64,000 nucleotides of DNA from Acidiferrum sp963764675 (GTDB lineage Bacteria > Acidobacteriota > Terriglobia > Acidiferrales > UBA7541), in the NCBI GenBank assembly GCA_963764675.1, contig CAVXTQ010000008.1, forward strand, positions 402,756 to 466,755, given 5' to 3'. Position 1 is the first letter of the stretch. The number at the start of each line of letters is the position of its first letter. The position numbers and the translations under genes are program-made. Of the stretch, positions 1-9,025 are shown in pieces. Below the pieces are notes generated by a model. It saw only the letters and a program-made list of their open reading frames with translations. It was not told the origin of the DNA and ran no database searches.

Positions 1-1313
1 TGGGCATTCTTTACATCTGTTCACATTTGCGGAGCAAAGGCTTCGATGTGGACGTGTTTGATTCCACGTTTTCTAGCTTGCAGGAGCTGACCCGTCATTT
101 GCAGAGCGAAACTCCCTCAGTGTTGGGCGTTTACGCTAATTTGATGACGCGCAAGCGGGTCGTCGAAATCGTACGGATCGCGCGCGACGCGGGTTGGAAG
201 ACGATCGTCGGCGGTCCGGAGCCAGGCGCTTACGTCCGCGAGTATTTGGACGCAGGGGCTGACGTCGTGGTCATCGGCGAAGGCGAGATCACCATCGAGG
301 AGCTTCTTCCTGCGTTGCGCGAAAATTCCGAAGCCGCTCTTGCGAAAGTAGACGGGATTGCGTTCCTGGGTGAGAGCGGGCAGATCCATCAAACCACTCC
401 CCGCGAACAAATCGCGGACCTGGACGCGCAGCCATGGCCGGCGCGCGACGCGATCGATGTGATGCGCTACGTGCGTACGTGGCGTGACGCCCACGGCCAG
501 GGCTCGCTCTCGTTCATCACCGCGCGCGGATGTCCTTATAGGTGCCGATGGTGCAGTCATCAGGTATTTGGCATGACGCACCGGCGCCGCAAGCCTCACG
601 CCGTCGTAGACGAAGTAGAGTGGCTTCTTTCCACCTATCAGCCGGACATGGTGTGGATTGCCGACGATGTGTTCACCATTCACCACGGCTGGCTGCGCCA
701 ATACACCGCGGAAATGCGGCGGCGCGGATTGCGGATTCCTTTTGAGTGTATTTCCCGCGCGGATCGCTTGAACGACGAAGTCGTTGATTTGCTGGCCGAA
801 CTCGGTTGCTTCCGCGTGTGGATCGGCTCTGAGAGCGGCTCGCAGCGAATCCTCAACGCCATGGAACGCGGCGTTACCGTTGAACAAGTGCAGTCCGCTG
901 TGGCTACCTGCAAGACGCGCGGCATCCAGAGCGGGATGTTCCTGATGTGGGGGTATGACGGCGAAGAGTTGCAGGATATCGAAGCGACCATCGAGCATGT
1001 GAAGCGCTCCGATCCGGATATTTTCTTCACCACGATCGCATATCCCATCAAGGGGACGCCGTACTATCAGCGCGTGGCGGATTCGCTAGTGCAGCTGAAG
1101 CCGTGGGGCGAAACCTCCGACAGGGAAATCACGCTGCGCGGACGGCGCCCGGCGCGATTCTACGAGTTTGCGGACCGGCTGCTGCGCGACGAAGTGCAGC
1201 TCGCGCGGTTGCAGCGCGGCGTCGCGCAGGATTCCGCAGAACTAGAGTTGCGGATGCGGATTCAGGTCGCGCGGGAAGGCTTGTACTCCTCGGTTCAGGC
1301 GGTGGAGGCATGA
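1..1313 (+). CDS. B12-binding-type radical SAM protein, 5' partial
   Basis: The gene runs off the left edge. Its frame starts at base 3 and is already inside the N-terminal fold (GILYICSHLRSKGFDV), so the first visible TTG at 27 is not a real start. The N-terminal part looks like the cobalamin-binding Rossmann domain of BchE/HpnJ-type enzymes. It is followed by a radical SAM core with the CxxxCxxC cluster motif CPYRCRWC at about residue 177 of the visible part. Such enzymes bind a 4Fe-4S cluster, SAM and often cobalamin, and carry out radical methylation or ring rearrangement. The substrate is unknown. The stop overlaps the next methyltransferase start (ATGA), so the two are translationally coupled. 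The family call is firm; the function is not. Confidence 0.85.
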   Translation, partial: GILYICSHLRSKGFDVDVFDSTFSSLQELTRHLQSETPSVLGVYANLMTRKRVVEIVRIARDAGWKTIVGGPEPGAYVREYLDAGADVVVIGEGEITIEELLPALRENSEAALAKVDGIAFLGESGQIHQTTPREQIADLDAQPWPARDAIDVMRYVRTWRDAHGQGSLSFITARGCPYRCRWCSHQVFGMTHRRRKPHAVVDEVEWLLSTYQPDMVWIADDVFTIHHGWLRQYTAEMRRRGLRIPFECISRADRLNDEVVDLLAELGCFRVWIGSESGSQRILNAMERGVTVEQVQSAVATCKTRGIQSGMFLMWGYDGEELQDIEATIEHVKRSDPDIFFTTIAYPIKGTPYYQRVADSLVQLKPWGETSDREITLRGRRPARFYEFADRLLRDEVQLARLQRGVAQDSAELELRMRIQVAREGLYSSVQAVEA

Positions 1314-2140
1314 CGCAGGCCGCGGCATTCGAGGTGCCGCAAGCTTCGGTCGCATTCGACCGAATGGCAGGCTCGTATGATGCGGTGTTCACGGAGTCGG
1401 CGATCGGAAGAGCGCAGCGCGGCGTAGTGTGGGATGCGCTGAAGCGCGCATTTCGGTCCGGGGATCGCGTTTTGGAGCTGAATTGCGGCACCGGAGAGGA
1501 CGCCCTGTTCCTGGCGAGCCGCGGAATCTCCGTGATGGCCTGCGATGCTTCCGCTGGAATGATCGAAGTTGCGGAGCGCCGCAAATCGATGCAATCTTTG
1601 GACCTTCCTCTCCAATTTCGAGTTCTGCGAAACGAGGATTTGGCGCTTCTCGCGGCCGCACCTTGTTTTGATGGTGCGCTTTCGGATTTCTCGGGTCTCA
1701 ATTGCGTGGAAGATCCCCGGCAAGTCGCGCTGGATCTGGGAAGGCTTGTCAAAGCTGGGGGCTCGGCGCTGATCTGCATTTCTACACGAGTCTGTCTGTG
1801 GGAGATCGTTTGGTATGGCGCGCGAGGAAATTTCAAAAAAGCGTTCCGGCGCGTTCACGGCCGCACCATTGCTCGGCTCGATGGCATTTCTGTACCGGTG
1901 TGGTACCCGACGATCCGCCGCATGCGCCAAGTATTCTCGCCGTGGTTTCGGTTGCGCTCCGTTCGCGCGGTCGGCTTGTTCGTTCCGCCGTCTTATGTCG
2001 AATCGTGGGTCCGCAAACACAGGCGCGTTCTCGCCGCATTGGAAGCGATGGACCGAATCTTCGCGGCGTGGCCGCTTCTTCGTGGCACCGGCGATCACGT
2101 TCTACTGGAATTTACGCGGCTTTCGAGCCAGGGCAGTTGA
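1310..2140 (+). CDS. Class I SAM-dependent methyltransferase
   Basis: A 276-residue protein. The ATG overlaps the upstream stop as ATGA. A longer upstream reading of this frame exists, but it lies inside the radical SAM gene and lacks homology-like character. Residues 56-62 hold the SAM-binding glycine motif in ELNCGTGEDA, preceded by a typical FDRMAGSYDAVF methyltransferase N-terminus. The fold looks like Methyltransf_11/25. No membrane segment or signal is seen, so it should be cytoplasmic. Its coupling to the radical SAM gene and the 12-base gap to the next one suggest that it acts on the same small-molecule pathway. The substrate cannot be read from the sequence. Confidence 0.85.
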   Translation: MTQAAAFEVPQASVAFDRMAGSYDAVFTESAIGRAQRGVVWDALKRAFRSGDRVLELNCGTGEDALFLASRGISVMACDASAGMIEVAERRKSMQSLDLPLQFRVLRNEDLALLAAAPCFDGALSDFSGLNCVEDPRQVALDLGRLVKAGGSALICISTRVCLWEIVWYGARGNFKKAFRRVHGRTIARLDGISVPVWYPTIRRMRQVFSPWFRLRSVRAVGLFVPPSYVESWVRKHRRVLAALEAMDRIFAAWPLLRGTGDHVLLEFTRLSSQGS

Positions 2141-2152
2141 GGTGAAGATGCG

Positions 2153-3616
2153 ATGATCATTTTGTTCAATCCGCGCTCGACAAAACCGCGCAACCGGCGG
2201 TTGCCGCTGTCGGTTCTTGCGCTCGGCGCAGTCCTCGAAGGCCGTGAAGACTACGAAATCGTCGACGGCAATCTGGACGACAACCCCACGCAAACGATTC
2301 TGCGTTTGCTGCAGGAGCGCGAAGTAGAAATGCTGGGCGTCACCGTAATGCCGGGGCCGCAGATGGCCGCCGCGGTCGAGAGTTGCCAGGAAGTCCGCCG
2401 GCGGTATCCGAAGATTCCGATTGTCTGGGGCGGCTATTTTCCGTCTATCTACAGCGACGCGGCGCTGAACGCGCGCTACGTCGACTACGTCGTGCGCGGA
2501 CAAGGCGAAGACACGCTGCTCCAGCTCCTGGAAGCGATGCGCGGCACAAGGAAACTTGAGAGCATCCAGGGTCTGTCTTACAAGGATGTCTTCGGCCTCC
2601 ATCGGCACAATCCCGAACGGCTGATGAAAGGCCCGGACGCATTTCCGTGGACGCCGTTCCACAAGGTTCCCGTCGAGAAATATCTTCGTCCTTCTTTTTT
2701 TGGCAAACGCACGGTGGTGCACCACGCCAGCATTGGCTGCCCGTTCCGTTGCAGTTTCTGTGGAATCCATGCGGCCTACGGCAATCGCGAACGCATGGAG
2801 AGTCCGGCGCGCACCGAAGCCATTTTGCGGCATCTGGTGACGCAATACGGCGCCGATTCCGTGCAGTTTTACGACATGAACTTCTTCCTGCGCGAGGACC
2901 ATGCCCGCGATCTGGCGGATCGCATGGCTCCGCTGAACCTACAGTGGTGGTGCGAGGCGCGGATCGACATCATCAACAAGTATTCTGACGCCACTCTTGC
3001 CGCCATTCGCCGCGCGGGCTGCACGATGGTCTTCTTCGGCGCGGAGTCCGGCTCGGACTGGGTACTGAAGGAGATGGAAAAGGACATTACCACCGAAGAG
3101 ACCCTGAATGTCGCGCGGCGCATTCGGCAGTTCGACATCATCCCGGAGTTTTCGTTCGTGATCGGAAATCCCCGCGATCCAGAACGCGACACGCGGGAAA
3201 CGCTGCAGTTTATCCGGACGATCAAGCGGATCAATCCCAAGTCGGAAATCATCATGTACCACTACACGCCCGTGCCGCAGAGAACGGCAATGTACGGCAA
3301 CATCGATGGGCAGATCGCGTTTCCCACCACTCCCGACGAATGGGCTACCAAGCGCTGGATGGACTTCACGCTGCGCATCGACCCGAACACGCCTTGGCTC
3401 GCGCGTAAGACCAAGAACTTGATCGACAACTTCGAGGTCGTGGTCAGCTCGCGCTGGCCCACAGTGCAGGACATCCGGGCGCCTCGCTGGAGCCGTGCTC
3501 TACTGAAAACGCTCAGCGCATGGCGATACTCTGCGAAAATTTACGCATATCCAAAGGAACTTCGTTGGGCGCACCAATTCATCAATCTGCGCAAGCCAAA
3601 GGCGGAAAGCCTTTAG
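2153..3616 (+). CDS. B12-binding-type radical SAM protein
   Basis: A 487-residue protein starting at ATG 12 bases after the methyltransferase. The N-terminal 150 residues form a cobalamin-binding-like Rossmann domain (FNPRSTKPRNRRLPLSVLAL), without an obvious DxHxxG motif. The radical SAM core begins at the cluster motif CPFRCSFC (C196, C200, C203) and contains FFGAESGSDWVLKEM and the later beta strands typical of the Elp3/MiaB-like core. It is the second such enzyme in the cluster, of the same general type as the first but clearly diverged. It is likely a radical methylase or cyclase in the same pathway. The exact reaction is unknown. Confidence 0.87.
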   Translation: MIILFNPRSTKPRNRRLPLSVLALGAVLEGREDYEIVDGNLDDNPTQTILRLLQEREVEMLGVTVMPGPQMAAAVESCQEVRRRYPKIPIVWGGYFPSIYSDAALNARYVDYVVRGQGEDTLLQLLEAMRGTRKLESIQGLSYKDVFGLHRHNPERLMKGPDAFPWTPFHKVPVEKYLRPSFFGKRTVVHHASIGCPFRCSFCGIHAAYGNRERMESPARTEAILRHLVTQYGADSVQFYDMNFFLREDHARDLADRMAPLNLQWWCEARIDIINKYSDATLAAIRRAGCTMVFFGAESGSDWVLKEMEKDITTEETLNVARRIRQFDIIPEFSFVIGNPRDPERDTRETLQFIRTIKRINPKSEIIMYHYTPVPQRTAMYGNIDGQIAFPTTPDEWATKRWMDFTLRIDPNTPWLARKTKNLIDNFEVVVSSRWPTVQDIRAPRWSRALLKTLSAWRYSAKIYAYPKELRWAHQFINLRKPKAESL

Positions 3617-3633
3617 GCAGCGAGCAGATCGCG

Positions 3634-5598
3634 ATGGCTAGTTCGGCGTCCGTGGGAGGTGTTTCTCCCAGGGATGGCTATCGATTGGCATCGCACGTTT
3701 ATGATGCCGAGCCCAATCCGATGCTTTCGCTCGAGCAACGCTTTCTGGAGCGACTCCTGCCGCCGGTGGCTGGGCTCGACGCCGTCGATCTTGGTTGCGG
3801 CACGGGTCGTTGGACCGCGAAGCTTGCCTTGCAGGCTCCGCGCAGTCTGGTCGGAGTTGATTCCTCCGCTGAAATGCTGGCGCAGGCCAAGCGTAAGCTC
3901 GGGGATGCCGCAAAGTGGGTGATTGCCGATTGCGCTGACTTGCCGTTTCCGCGTTCCTCAGCCGACCTGATTATCTGCTCGTTTTTAGCGAGTTACGTAC
4001 AGGATCTCGCGAAGTTCGCCGAACAAATCCGGCGCCTGTTGCGTCCCGGCGGGGTCGTTTTCATCAGCGATCTACACCCGGCGACTGCCTCCAAGCTAGG
4101 TTGGCGACGCGGATTCCACGTCGACGGATCATTCGTCGATATCGCGACGTACGCAAGGCCCATTCAGAAAATTCTCGCGCCGTTCGCGGATCTGGGAATC
4201 CACGCCGACGCGGCGCTGGAACCGCAATTTGGCGATCCGGAATTCGAATTGTTCCAGCGGGCGGGGAAAACCGAAGCGTTTCATGCTGCTGCCGGCCATT
4301 CAGCGATCTACATTCTTCAATTGAGCCTGAAGCGCCATCGTGCTTCGAAAGTGCGAAAGACAATCCCGGCGCGGGCGCTTAAATATCTCGCCGGCGCTCG
4401 CGTGGCCCTCGGTGCCAGCGAAAGCACGCACGCAGATATCGGTCTTGAAGACGGTCGAATCGCTCTTCTAGGCCGGCACGACGCGCCGATCGCGGACCGC
4501 GTGACGAACCGCAGGCGCTGGGTCGATCTGAGCGGCTTTTTGCTTCTCCCAGGCTTGGTGAACGCTCACGATCATCTCGAGTTTGCCTTGTTTCCTCGGC
4601 TCGGCCGGGGCGGTTACAGCAACTTCGTCGAGTGGGCGGACGATATTCATCGCCCAGGAAGTTCCCCGGTGCGCGAGCATCGCGCTGTTCCTAAGAACAC
4701 GCGGCTCTGGTGGGGTGGAATCCGCAATCTGCTTGGTGGCGTCACCACGGTTTGTCATCACAATCCCTACGTCGCAGCAGTGTTCGATAGCGGATTTGCC
4801 GTCCGGGTATTGCGCGATTTCAGCTGGGCCCACTCGCTGCCGATGGACCACGATCTTGCCGCGAAGCAAAAAAGCGCCGGCCCCGATCAACCTTTTATCG
4901 TTCACTTGGCCGAAGGCGTGGACGCGCAAAGCGCCGAGGAGATTTTCCGTCTGGCGCGAGAGCAAGCGCTCGACGACCGGACCGTCATCGTGCATGGTTT
5001 AGGTCTCGACGAGCGCGGCTTCACTCTGCTGCGATCCGTAGGTGCGGCGCTGATCTGGTGTCCCACGTCGAACGCTTTCCTTTTTGGACGCACTCACGAT
5101 CGCCACACGATCGAGGGTCTTCCCAAGGTGGCTCTAGGAAGCGATTCACCGCTTACGGCGCAGGGCGATCTCTTGGACGAAATTCGCTTTGCCCACGAAA
5201 CCGCCGGGATGCCCGCCGAAGACTTGTATTCCCTGGTGACCACCCGTGCCGCGCAGGTGTTGAGGCTCCGGGACGGCAAGGGCTCGCTCCGCATTAGCGC
5301 ACCCGCGGATTTCGTCGGCGTGCGCGACACCGGCCTTTCACCCGCTCAGAGGCTTGCAGGACTTTCCAGCCGCGACGTGGAATTGGTGATCATCGGCGGC
5401 TGCGTGCAACTCGCTTCCACCGACGTGCTCGCGCGGCTTCCCCGCCTTGTGACCACCGGGCTGCGCCCTCTCGAAGTCGACGGGGAAATCCGCTGGATTC
5501 GAGCACCGCTGGACCGCTTGTTCCGCGAAACGCAAAAGCATCTTCCCGGCGAGATCAACCTGGGAGGCAAGCGAGTGCGCCATGGCCTCCCTGCGTGA
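3634..5598 (+). CDS. Methyltransferase-amidohydrolase fusion protein
   Basis: About 654 residues. The frame is open from 3520, but the ATG at 3634 lies just after the upstream gene ends and directly precedes the methyltransferase homology. Residues about 1-245 are a class I methyltransferase (VDLGCGTGRWTAKLA). Residues about 250-640 are a chlorohydrolase/adenosine-deaminase-like amidohydrolase. The metal-site residues are all present: HxH in NAHDHLEF (H312, H314), H in VHLAEG, H in VHGLG and D in LGSDSPL, plus the family motif WCPTSNAF. Such hydrolases deaminate or hydrolyse cyclic amidines and guanidines. The two domains probably act in sequence on one substrate. The gene overlaps the next one by 17 bases. 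I know of no standard fusion of these two enzymes. Confidence 0.85.
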   Translation: MASSASVGGVSPRDGYRLASHVYDAEPNPMLSLEQRFLERLLPPVAGLDAVDLGCGTGRWTAKLALQAPRSLVGVDSSAEMLAQAKRKLGDAAKWVIADCADLPFPRSSADLIICSFLASYVQDLAKFAEQIRRLLRPGGVVFISDLHPATASKLGWRRGFHVDGSFVDIATYARPIQKILAPFADLGIHADAALEPQFGDPEFELFQRAGKTEAFHAAAGHSAIYILQLSLKRHRASKVRKTIPARALKYLAGARVALGASESTHADIGLEDGRIALLGRHDAPIADRVTNRRRWVDLSGFLLLPGLVNAHDHLEFALFPRLGRGGYSNFVEWADDIHRPGSSPVREHRAVPKNTRLWWGGIRNLLGGVTTVCHHNPYVAAVFDSGFAVRVLRDFSWAHSLPMDHDLAAKQKSAGPDQPFIVHLAEGVDAQSAEEIFRLAREQALDDRTVIVHGLGLDERGFTLLRSVGAALIWCPTSNAFLFGRTHDRHTIEGLPKVALGSDSPLTAQGDLLDEIRFAHETAGMPAEDLYSLVTTRAAQVLRLRDGKGSLRISAPADFVGVRDTGLSPAQRLAGLSSRDVELVIIGGCVQLASTDVLARLPRLVTTGLRPLEVDGEIRWIRAPLDRLFRETQKHLPGEINLGGKRVRHGLPA

Positions 5599-6625
5599 AC
5601 TTGTGACCATAACTGGCGCAAGCGAGCTCGAGCGCCGGCGCATAACGAATCTCCCGGTCCTGGTCCTGCACGTTCACAGCTCGTGCAACTGCCGCTGCGT
5701 GATGTGCGACATCTGGAAGAGCAAAGAGTCGCGCACGCTTCGTCCCGCGGATTTGGAGCCGCATCTCGAATCCATCCGCCGACTGGGTGTGCACTGGGTC
5801 GTTTTCTCTGGTGGAGAACCCCTGCTTAACCAGGAATTGCCGCAGCTTTGCGCGATTCTCCGCCGCGAAAATATTCGGTTGACGCTCCTCACCACCGGAC
5901 TGCTGCTCGAAAAACACGCTACGCAAGTGGCGGAATCTTTCGACGACGCCATCGTTTCCCTGGATGGGCCCGAACCGGTTCACAATGCCATTCGACGCGT
6001 CGACAAAGCTTTCGCGCTGATTCAGTCAGGCATAGCCGCTGTCAGAAAGCGTCGTCCTGAATTTCGGGTCACCGCCCGAACCACGATCCAGAAAGCCAAT
6101 CATCGGTATCTCCGCGAGACGGTGGCCGCGGCAAAATTCCTGGATTTGGACGGCATCTCGTTTCTCGCCGCCGACCTGACGTCGGAAGCGTTCAATCGGC
6201 CGGAGGCGTGGTCTGCGGAGCGTCAAAGCGAGGTCGCGCTGTCTCGCGAGGAACTAAGCGCACTCGAAGCCGAAATTGACTCGCTCATCGGCGATAACGG
6301 CCCAGACATCCATAGCGGATACATCGCCGAGTCCCCCGACAAGCTCCGCCGCATCGCGCGTCACTTCCGGGCACACCTTGGCCTTGAGCGAGACGAATCG
6401 CCGCTTTGCAACGCTCCCTGGACTTCAGCGGTAATTGAAACGGACGGCACGGTCCGCCCGTGTTTCTTTCACCGGGCGGTCGGCAACCTCCGCCATATGA
6501 GTCTCGAAGAGGCGATCAACGGGGCGGACGCCATGGCATTCCGTTCGGCGCTGGATATTCCAAACAATTTCACGTGCAATCGCTGCGTTTGTTCGCTGAA
6601 CTACCGGTCCGTCGACGCGCTCTGA
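5582..6625 (+). CDS. Radical SAM protein with SPASM-like C-terminus
   Basis: A 347-residue protein of the MoaA/PqqE/SkfB-like type. The 4Fe-4S cluster motif is C35-x3-C39-x2-C42 in SSCNCRCVMC. It is followed by the MoaA-like stretch VVFSGGEPLLN, where GGEP binds SAM. The C-terminal region (CNAPWTSAVIETDGTVRPC, then CNRCVCS) has the spaced cysteines of a SPASM/twitch auxiliary cluster domain. SPASM enzymes often modify peptides, but no precursor peptide ORF is evident nearby, so a small-molecule substrate is equally possible. The start overlaps the upstream fusion gene by 17 bases. The last 25 bases overlap the convergent cytochrome gene. Confidence 0.88.
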   Translation: MASLRELVTITGASELERRRITNLPVLVLHVHSSCNCRCVMCDIWKSKESRTLRPADLEPHLESIRRLGVHWVVFSGGEPLLNQELPQLCAILRRENIRLTLLTTGLLLEKHATQVAESFDDAIVSLDGPEPVHNAIRRVDKAFALIQSGIAAVRKRRPEFRVTARTTIQKANHRYLRETVAAAKFLDLDGISFLAADLTSEAFNRPEAWSAERQSEVALSREELSALEAEIDSLIGDNGPDIHSGYIAESPDKLRRIARHFRAHLGLERDESPLCNAPWTSAVIETDGTVRPCFFHRAVGNLRHMSLEEAINGADAMAFRSALDIPNNFTCNRCVCSLNYRSVDAL

Positions 6626-7122
6626 CGAGAAGAACCATTGGTCTCGCCCCTGTAGATGGCCGGCTCACCCAGACTACCCGCGGGCGGCAGATGGCGGATG
6701 TACAGCACCGTGGACCAGATCTCCTCGTCGGTCAGAATCCCTCGGGCGGCAGGCATTCCAGAAGGGAAGAGACCGTTCTCGATCACCCACTTCAGTTGTC
6801 CGTCCGTGTAGGACTGAACTTCCGGCGATGCCAGCGACGGCACTGGTGGCGCCATGTTCTGCGCGAACGGCACGCCCGTGTTCTGCCCGTCCAGGCCGTG
6901 GCAAGTCACGCAAAAATGAGAAAAGCTGTCCTTACCTGCTGCGATGTGATCGGGCGTGGACGCTAGCGGGTTCTTTGCTTCTCTGTTGCGGACGGAAACC
7001 CAGTGCTTCGTCTGAGTGACAACCGCGGCTTCCCATTTTGCTGGAGGTGTTGCCTTGCACCCTGCGACGAAGGCCATCGACAGAAGCAATGAAGTAGTGG
7101 TCCGGTGATTCCACCTGTTCAT
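6601..7122 (-). CDS. Lipoprotein c-type cytochrome, single haem
   Basis: About 173 residues. The ATG at 7122 overlaps the stop of the upstream cupredoxin gene (ATGA), which is better than the in-frame start 20 codons upstream. The N-terminus is a lipoprotein signal with lipobox AFVAGC (Cys22). One haem-binding motif CVTCH lies at residues 71-75. Downstream, FPSGMPA offers a Met axial ligand and TDEEIWSTVLYIRHL is the usual C-terminal helix of cytochrome c class I. It should sit on the periplasmic face of a membrane. With the CuA-like protein it forms a two-gene electron-transfer module. Confidence 0.88.
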   Translation of the reverse strand: MNRWNHRTTTSLLLSMAFVAGCKATPPAKWEAAVVTQTKHWVSVRNREAKNPLASTPDHIAAGKDSFSHFCVTCHGLDGQNTGVPFAQNMAPPVPSLASPEVQSYTDGQLKWVIENGLFPSGMPAARGILTDEEIWSTVLYIRHLPPAGSLGEPAIYRGETNGSSRQSASTDR

Positions 7123-7478
7123 TCGACGACGTGTACCGTGAAAGTCATCGACCCGTGACCCTTGCCGCAGAAATGCGCGCACTGGCCTTGAAACGTCCCT
7201 GCTGTTTCCGGAGTCAGCGTCAGGTCTTCCGCCTGCCCCTTTTTCACTTCAGTGCGAATGCCCAACTGCTCGATCACCAGTCCGTGGGTTACATCCTCCG
7301 AATGGACGGTAAGTATCACGGGATCGCCCTTCTTCACTGTGATTTCGCTGGGCTCAAAGGAAAATCGGCGGGCTACGACATCAATGTGTTGTGGGCTTGT
7401 GGCCTGACGGCCAAGCACTGTTGCGGTCAGAGCTAGCGCGCTCAATGTGATTGTTACCATTTTCAAATTCAATTTCAT
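7119..7478 (-). CDS. Stand-alone CuA-type cupredoxin (COX II-like domain)
   Basis: A 119-residue exported protein with an N-terminal signal (MKLNLKMVTITLSALALTATVLG). The rest is a cupredoxin fold resembling the soluble domain of cytochrome oxidase subunit II. The binuclear CuA ligands line up: H65, then C100-x3-C104-x3-H108-x2-M111 in QCAHFCGKGHGSM. The position of the COX II Glu between the two Cys is His102; in COX II that residue binds through its backbone carbonyl, so the change may be tolerated. The COX II transmembrane hairpin is missing and no oxidase subunit I gene is near. It probably passes electrons to or from the coupled cytochrome c. An N2O-reductase-like or free cupredoxin role is also possible. 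Confidence 0.85.
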   Translation of the reverse strand: MKLNLKMVTITLSALALTATVLGRQATSPQHIDVVARRFSFEPSEITVKKGDPVILTVHSEDVTHGLVIEQLGIRTEVKKGQAEDLTLTPETAGTFQGQCAHFCGKGHGSMTFTVHVVE

Positions 7479-7684
7479 CTCTTGCTACTCCATTTTCCGT
7501 CTCTATTAGACTAAGACGCCGGTATGCCATCGGAAGTTGCTCCCGCAGCCCGGCATTTGTGCGCAGCCAGCGCGGGCCGCCCTATTGCGATATCGTCTGG
7601 CCGGGCTCGCGCAATCTACGCACTACTAAATTTAGACCCTAGCTAACAGAAAAATGTCACCCGGAAGTTAAATGCGGGTCACGA

Positions 7685-9010
7685 TTGCGAATTAGTTCTC
7701 GCAGAGCGCTCGTACCGGAAACAGCATTGGAGGTCTTTTCTCTTAGAGTTTTACAACGCACAGACATTTCAGTGACATTCGGACGAGAACTGCCTCGTAA
7801 CGTTTCCGATATAGCCGTGCATTCCCTCCCGCAACTCTTGAGCGCTGCGCGCACTCCGAGCCGTTCCCGCGACCGCGTCGCTCTTGCCGCGGAACCCGCC
7901 GAACGCTACCAGTTTCAATATCTGCCGCAGTTGGATGGATTTCGTGGCGCGGCTATTCTTCTGGTCTTGTTTGCGCACACCGTCGAATCTTCGGCTGTGC
8001 CTTTGAAGTGGATGGTGCTGGCAGGCCCTTTGGGCGCTCTCGGCGTGTCGTTGTTTCTCGTTTTGAGTGGATTCTTGATTACCGGTCTTCTGTTTGCCGA
8101 ACGTCAAGAAACCAGCAATATTTCTCTCCGAAACTTTTATTTGCGCCGCGTCTTGCGTCTGCTCCCCGCCCTGTTCGTTTTTCTTGCCGTAACGTGGGTG
8201 TTGGTCAAGTCGCACACGATTCCGTACATATCGAACTGGGAGTTCGCCGCGTGCCTGCTCTACGCGCGCAACTTTTACGGCCAGAGTATGGCGCTGGGAC
8301 ACATTTGGTCGCTCTCCCTCGAAGAACAGTTCTATCTTTGTTGGCCCGTTCTGCTTCTGGTGTTGCCCAGGAAGTGGCTTCTCCGCGTGGCAGTGGCCGC
8401 AACGTTTGCGATCGCCACCTTCCGTGCCTTCGCGATCCATTTTGATTGGTTTCACCTGCCAGAGTCGGTCTACTACATGCGGCCCTATTTCAGGTTCGAC
8501 TCGCTGCTCATCGGTGCTTGCCTGGCCTTGGCCCTGGCTTCCTGGCCGAGCCTTCTGGAGCGGACTCGGTCCGTCACGCGCCGACTGCCCGTGGGTTTAC
8601 TCTGGCTTCCGCTTCTGGCTTGGTCGATCTTTGGAATGCGCTTCAATCAGTGCTTCTACCAATCGATTCAGCTGGGCCTTGCCGTTGTGCTCCTCGCGCA
8701 ATTGGTTGTAGGGGAAGGGCGTTGGCTGCAGCGGTTCTTTCGGCATCCCATTCTGCGTTACCTGGGTAAGATCTCTTATGCGCTCTATCTGTGGCAGGAA
8801 CTTTTCTTGCTGGCGAGGCCCCCATCTTGGACCTTGTGGGACACTCTTCCCGTGTGGCTCTTGCCGCCCCTGATCCTGGCGATGCTCTCGTATCATTTCC
8901 TCGAATCGCCCGCGCTGCGCCTGAAGAAGCGCTTTGAGTACGCGCCGCTACGCCGAGAACTGAAACTCGGCGGCGAATCCACGGGCCTCGCTGTCCCTCG
9001 TCCGGTTTAA
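7685..9010 (+). CDS. Membrane acyltransferase, acyltransferase 3 family
   Basis: Up to 441 residues. The family N-terminus LDGFRGAAILLVLFAHT, with the conserved Arg and His, begins only about 80 residues in. The true start may therefore be one of the later GTG codons (7772 or 7817) rather than the TTG at 7685. SLFLVLSGFLITGLLF and FYLRRVLRLLPALF are the standard family motifs, and about ten hydrophobic segments follow. OafA/NodX-like members transfer acetyl or other acyl groups to sugars of lipopolysaccharide, exopolysaccharide or secondary metabolites at the inner membrane. The next gene, a GT-C-like membrane protein, begins 15 bases later, so the two are probably co-transcribed. Confidence 0.87.
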   Translation: MRISSRRALVPETALEVFSLRVLQRTDISVTFGRELPRNVSDIAVHSLPQLLSAARTPSRSRDRVALAAEPAERYQFQYLPQLDGFRGAAILLVLFAHTVESSAVPLKWMVLAGPLGALGVSLFLVLSGFLITGLLFAERQETSNISLRNFYLRRVLRLLPALFVFLAVTWVLVKSHTIPYISNWEFAACLLYARNFYGQSMALGHIWSLSLEEQFYLCWPVLLLVLPRKWLLRVAVAATFAIATFRAFAIHFDWFHLPESVYYMRPYFRFDSLLIGACLALALASWPSLLERTRSVTRRLPVGLLWLPLLAWSIFGMRFNQCFYQSIQLGLAVVLLAQLVVGEGRWLQRFFRHPILRYLGKISYALYLWQELFLLARPPSWTLWDTLPVWLLPPLILAMLSYHFLESPALRLKKRFEYAPLRRELKLGGESTGLAVPRPV

Positions 9011-9025
9011 TCAACGAACGAGACC

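Noticed and set aside
117..998. 293-codon frame opposite the first radical SAM gene
   Set aside because: No motif, and the plus-strand gene has all catalytic residues.
1103..1309. N-terminal extension of the first methyltransferase
   Set aside because: Lies wholly inside the radical SAM gene and is Arg/Ala-rich without family similarity.
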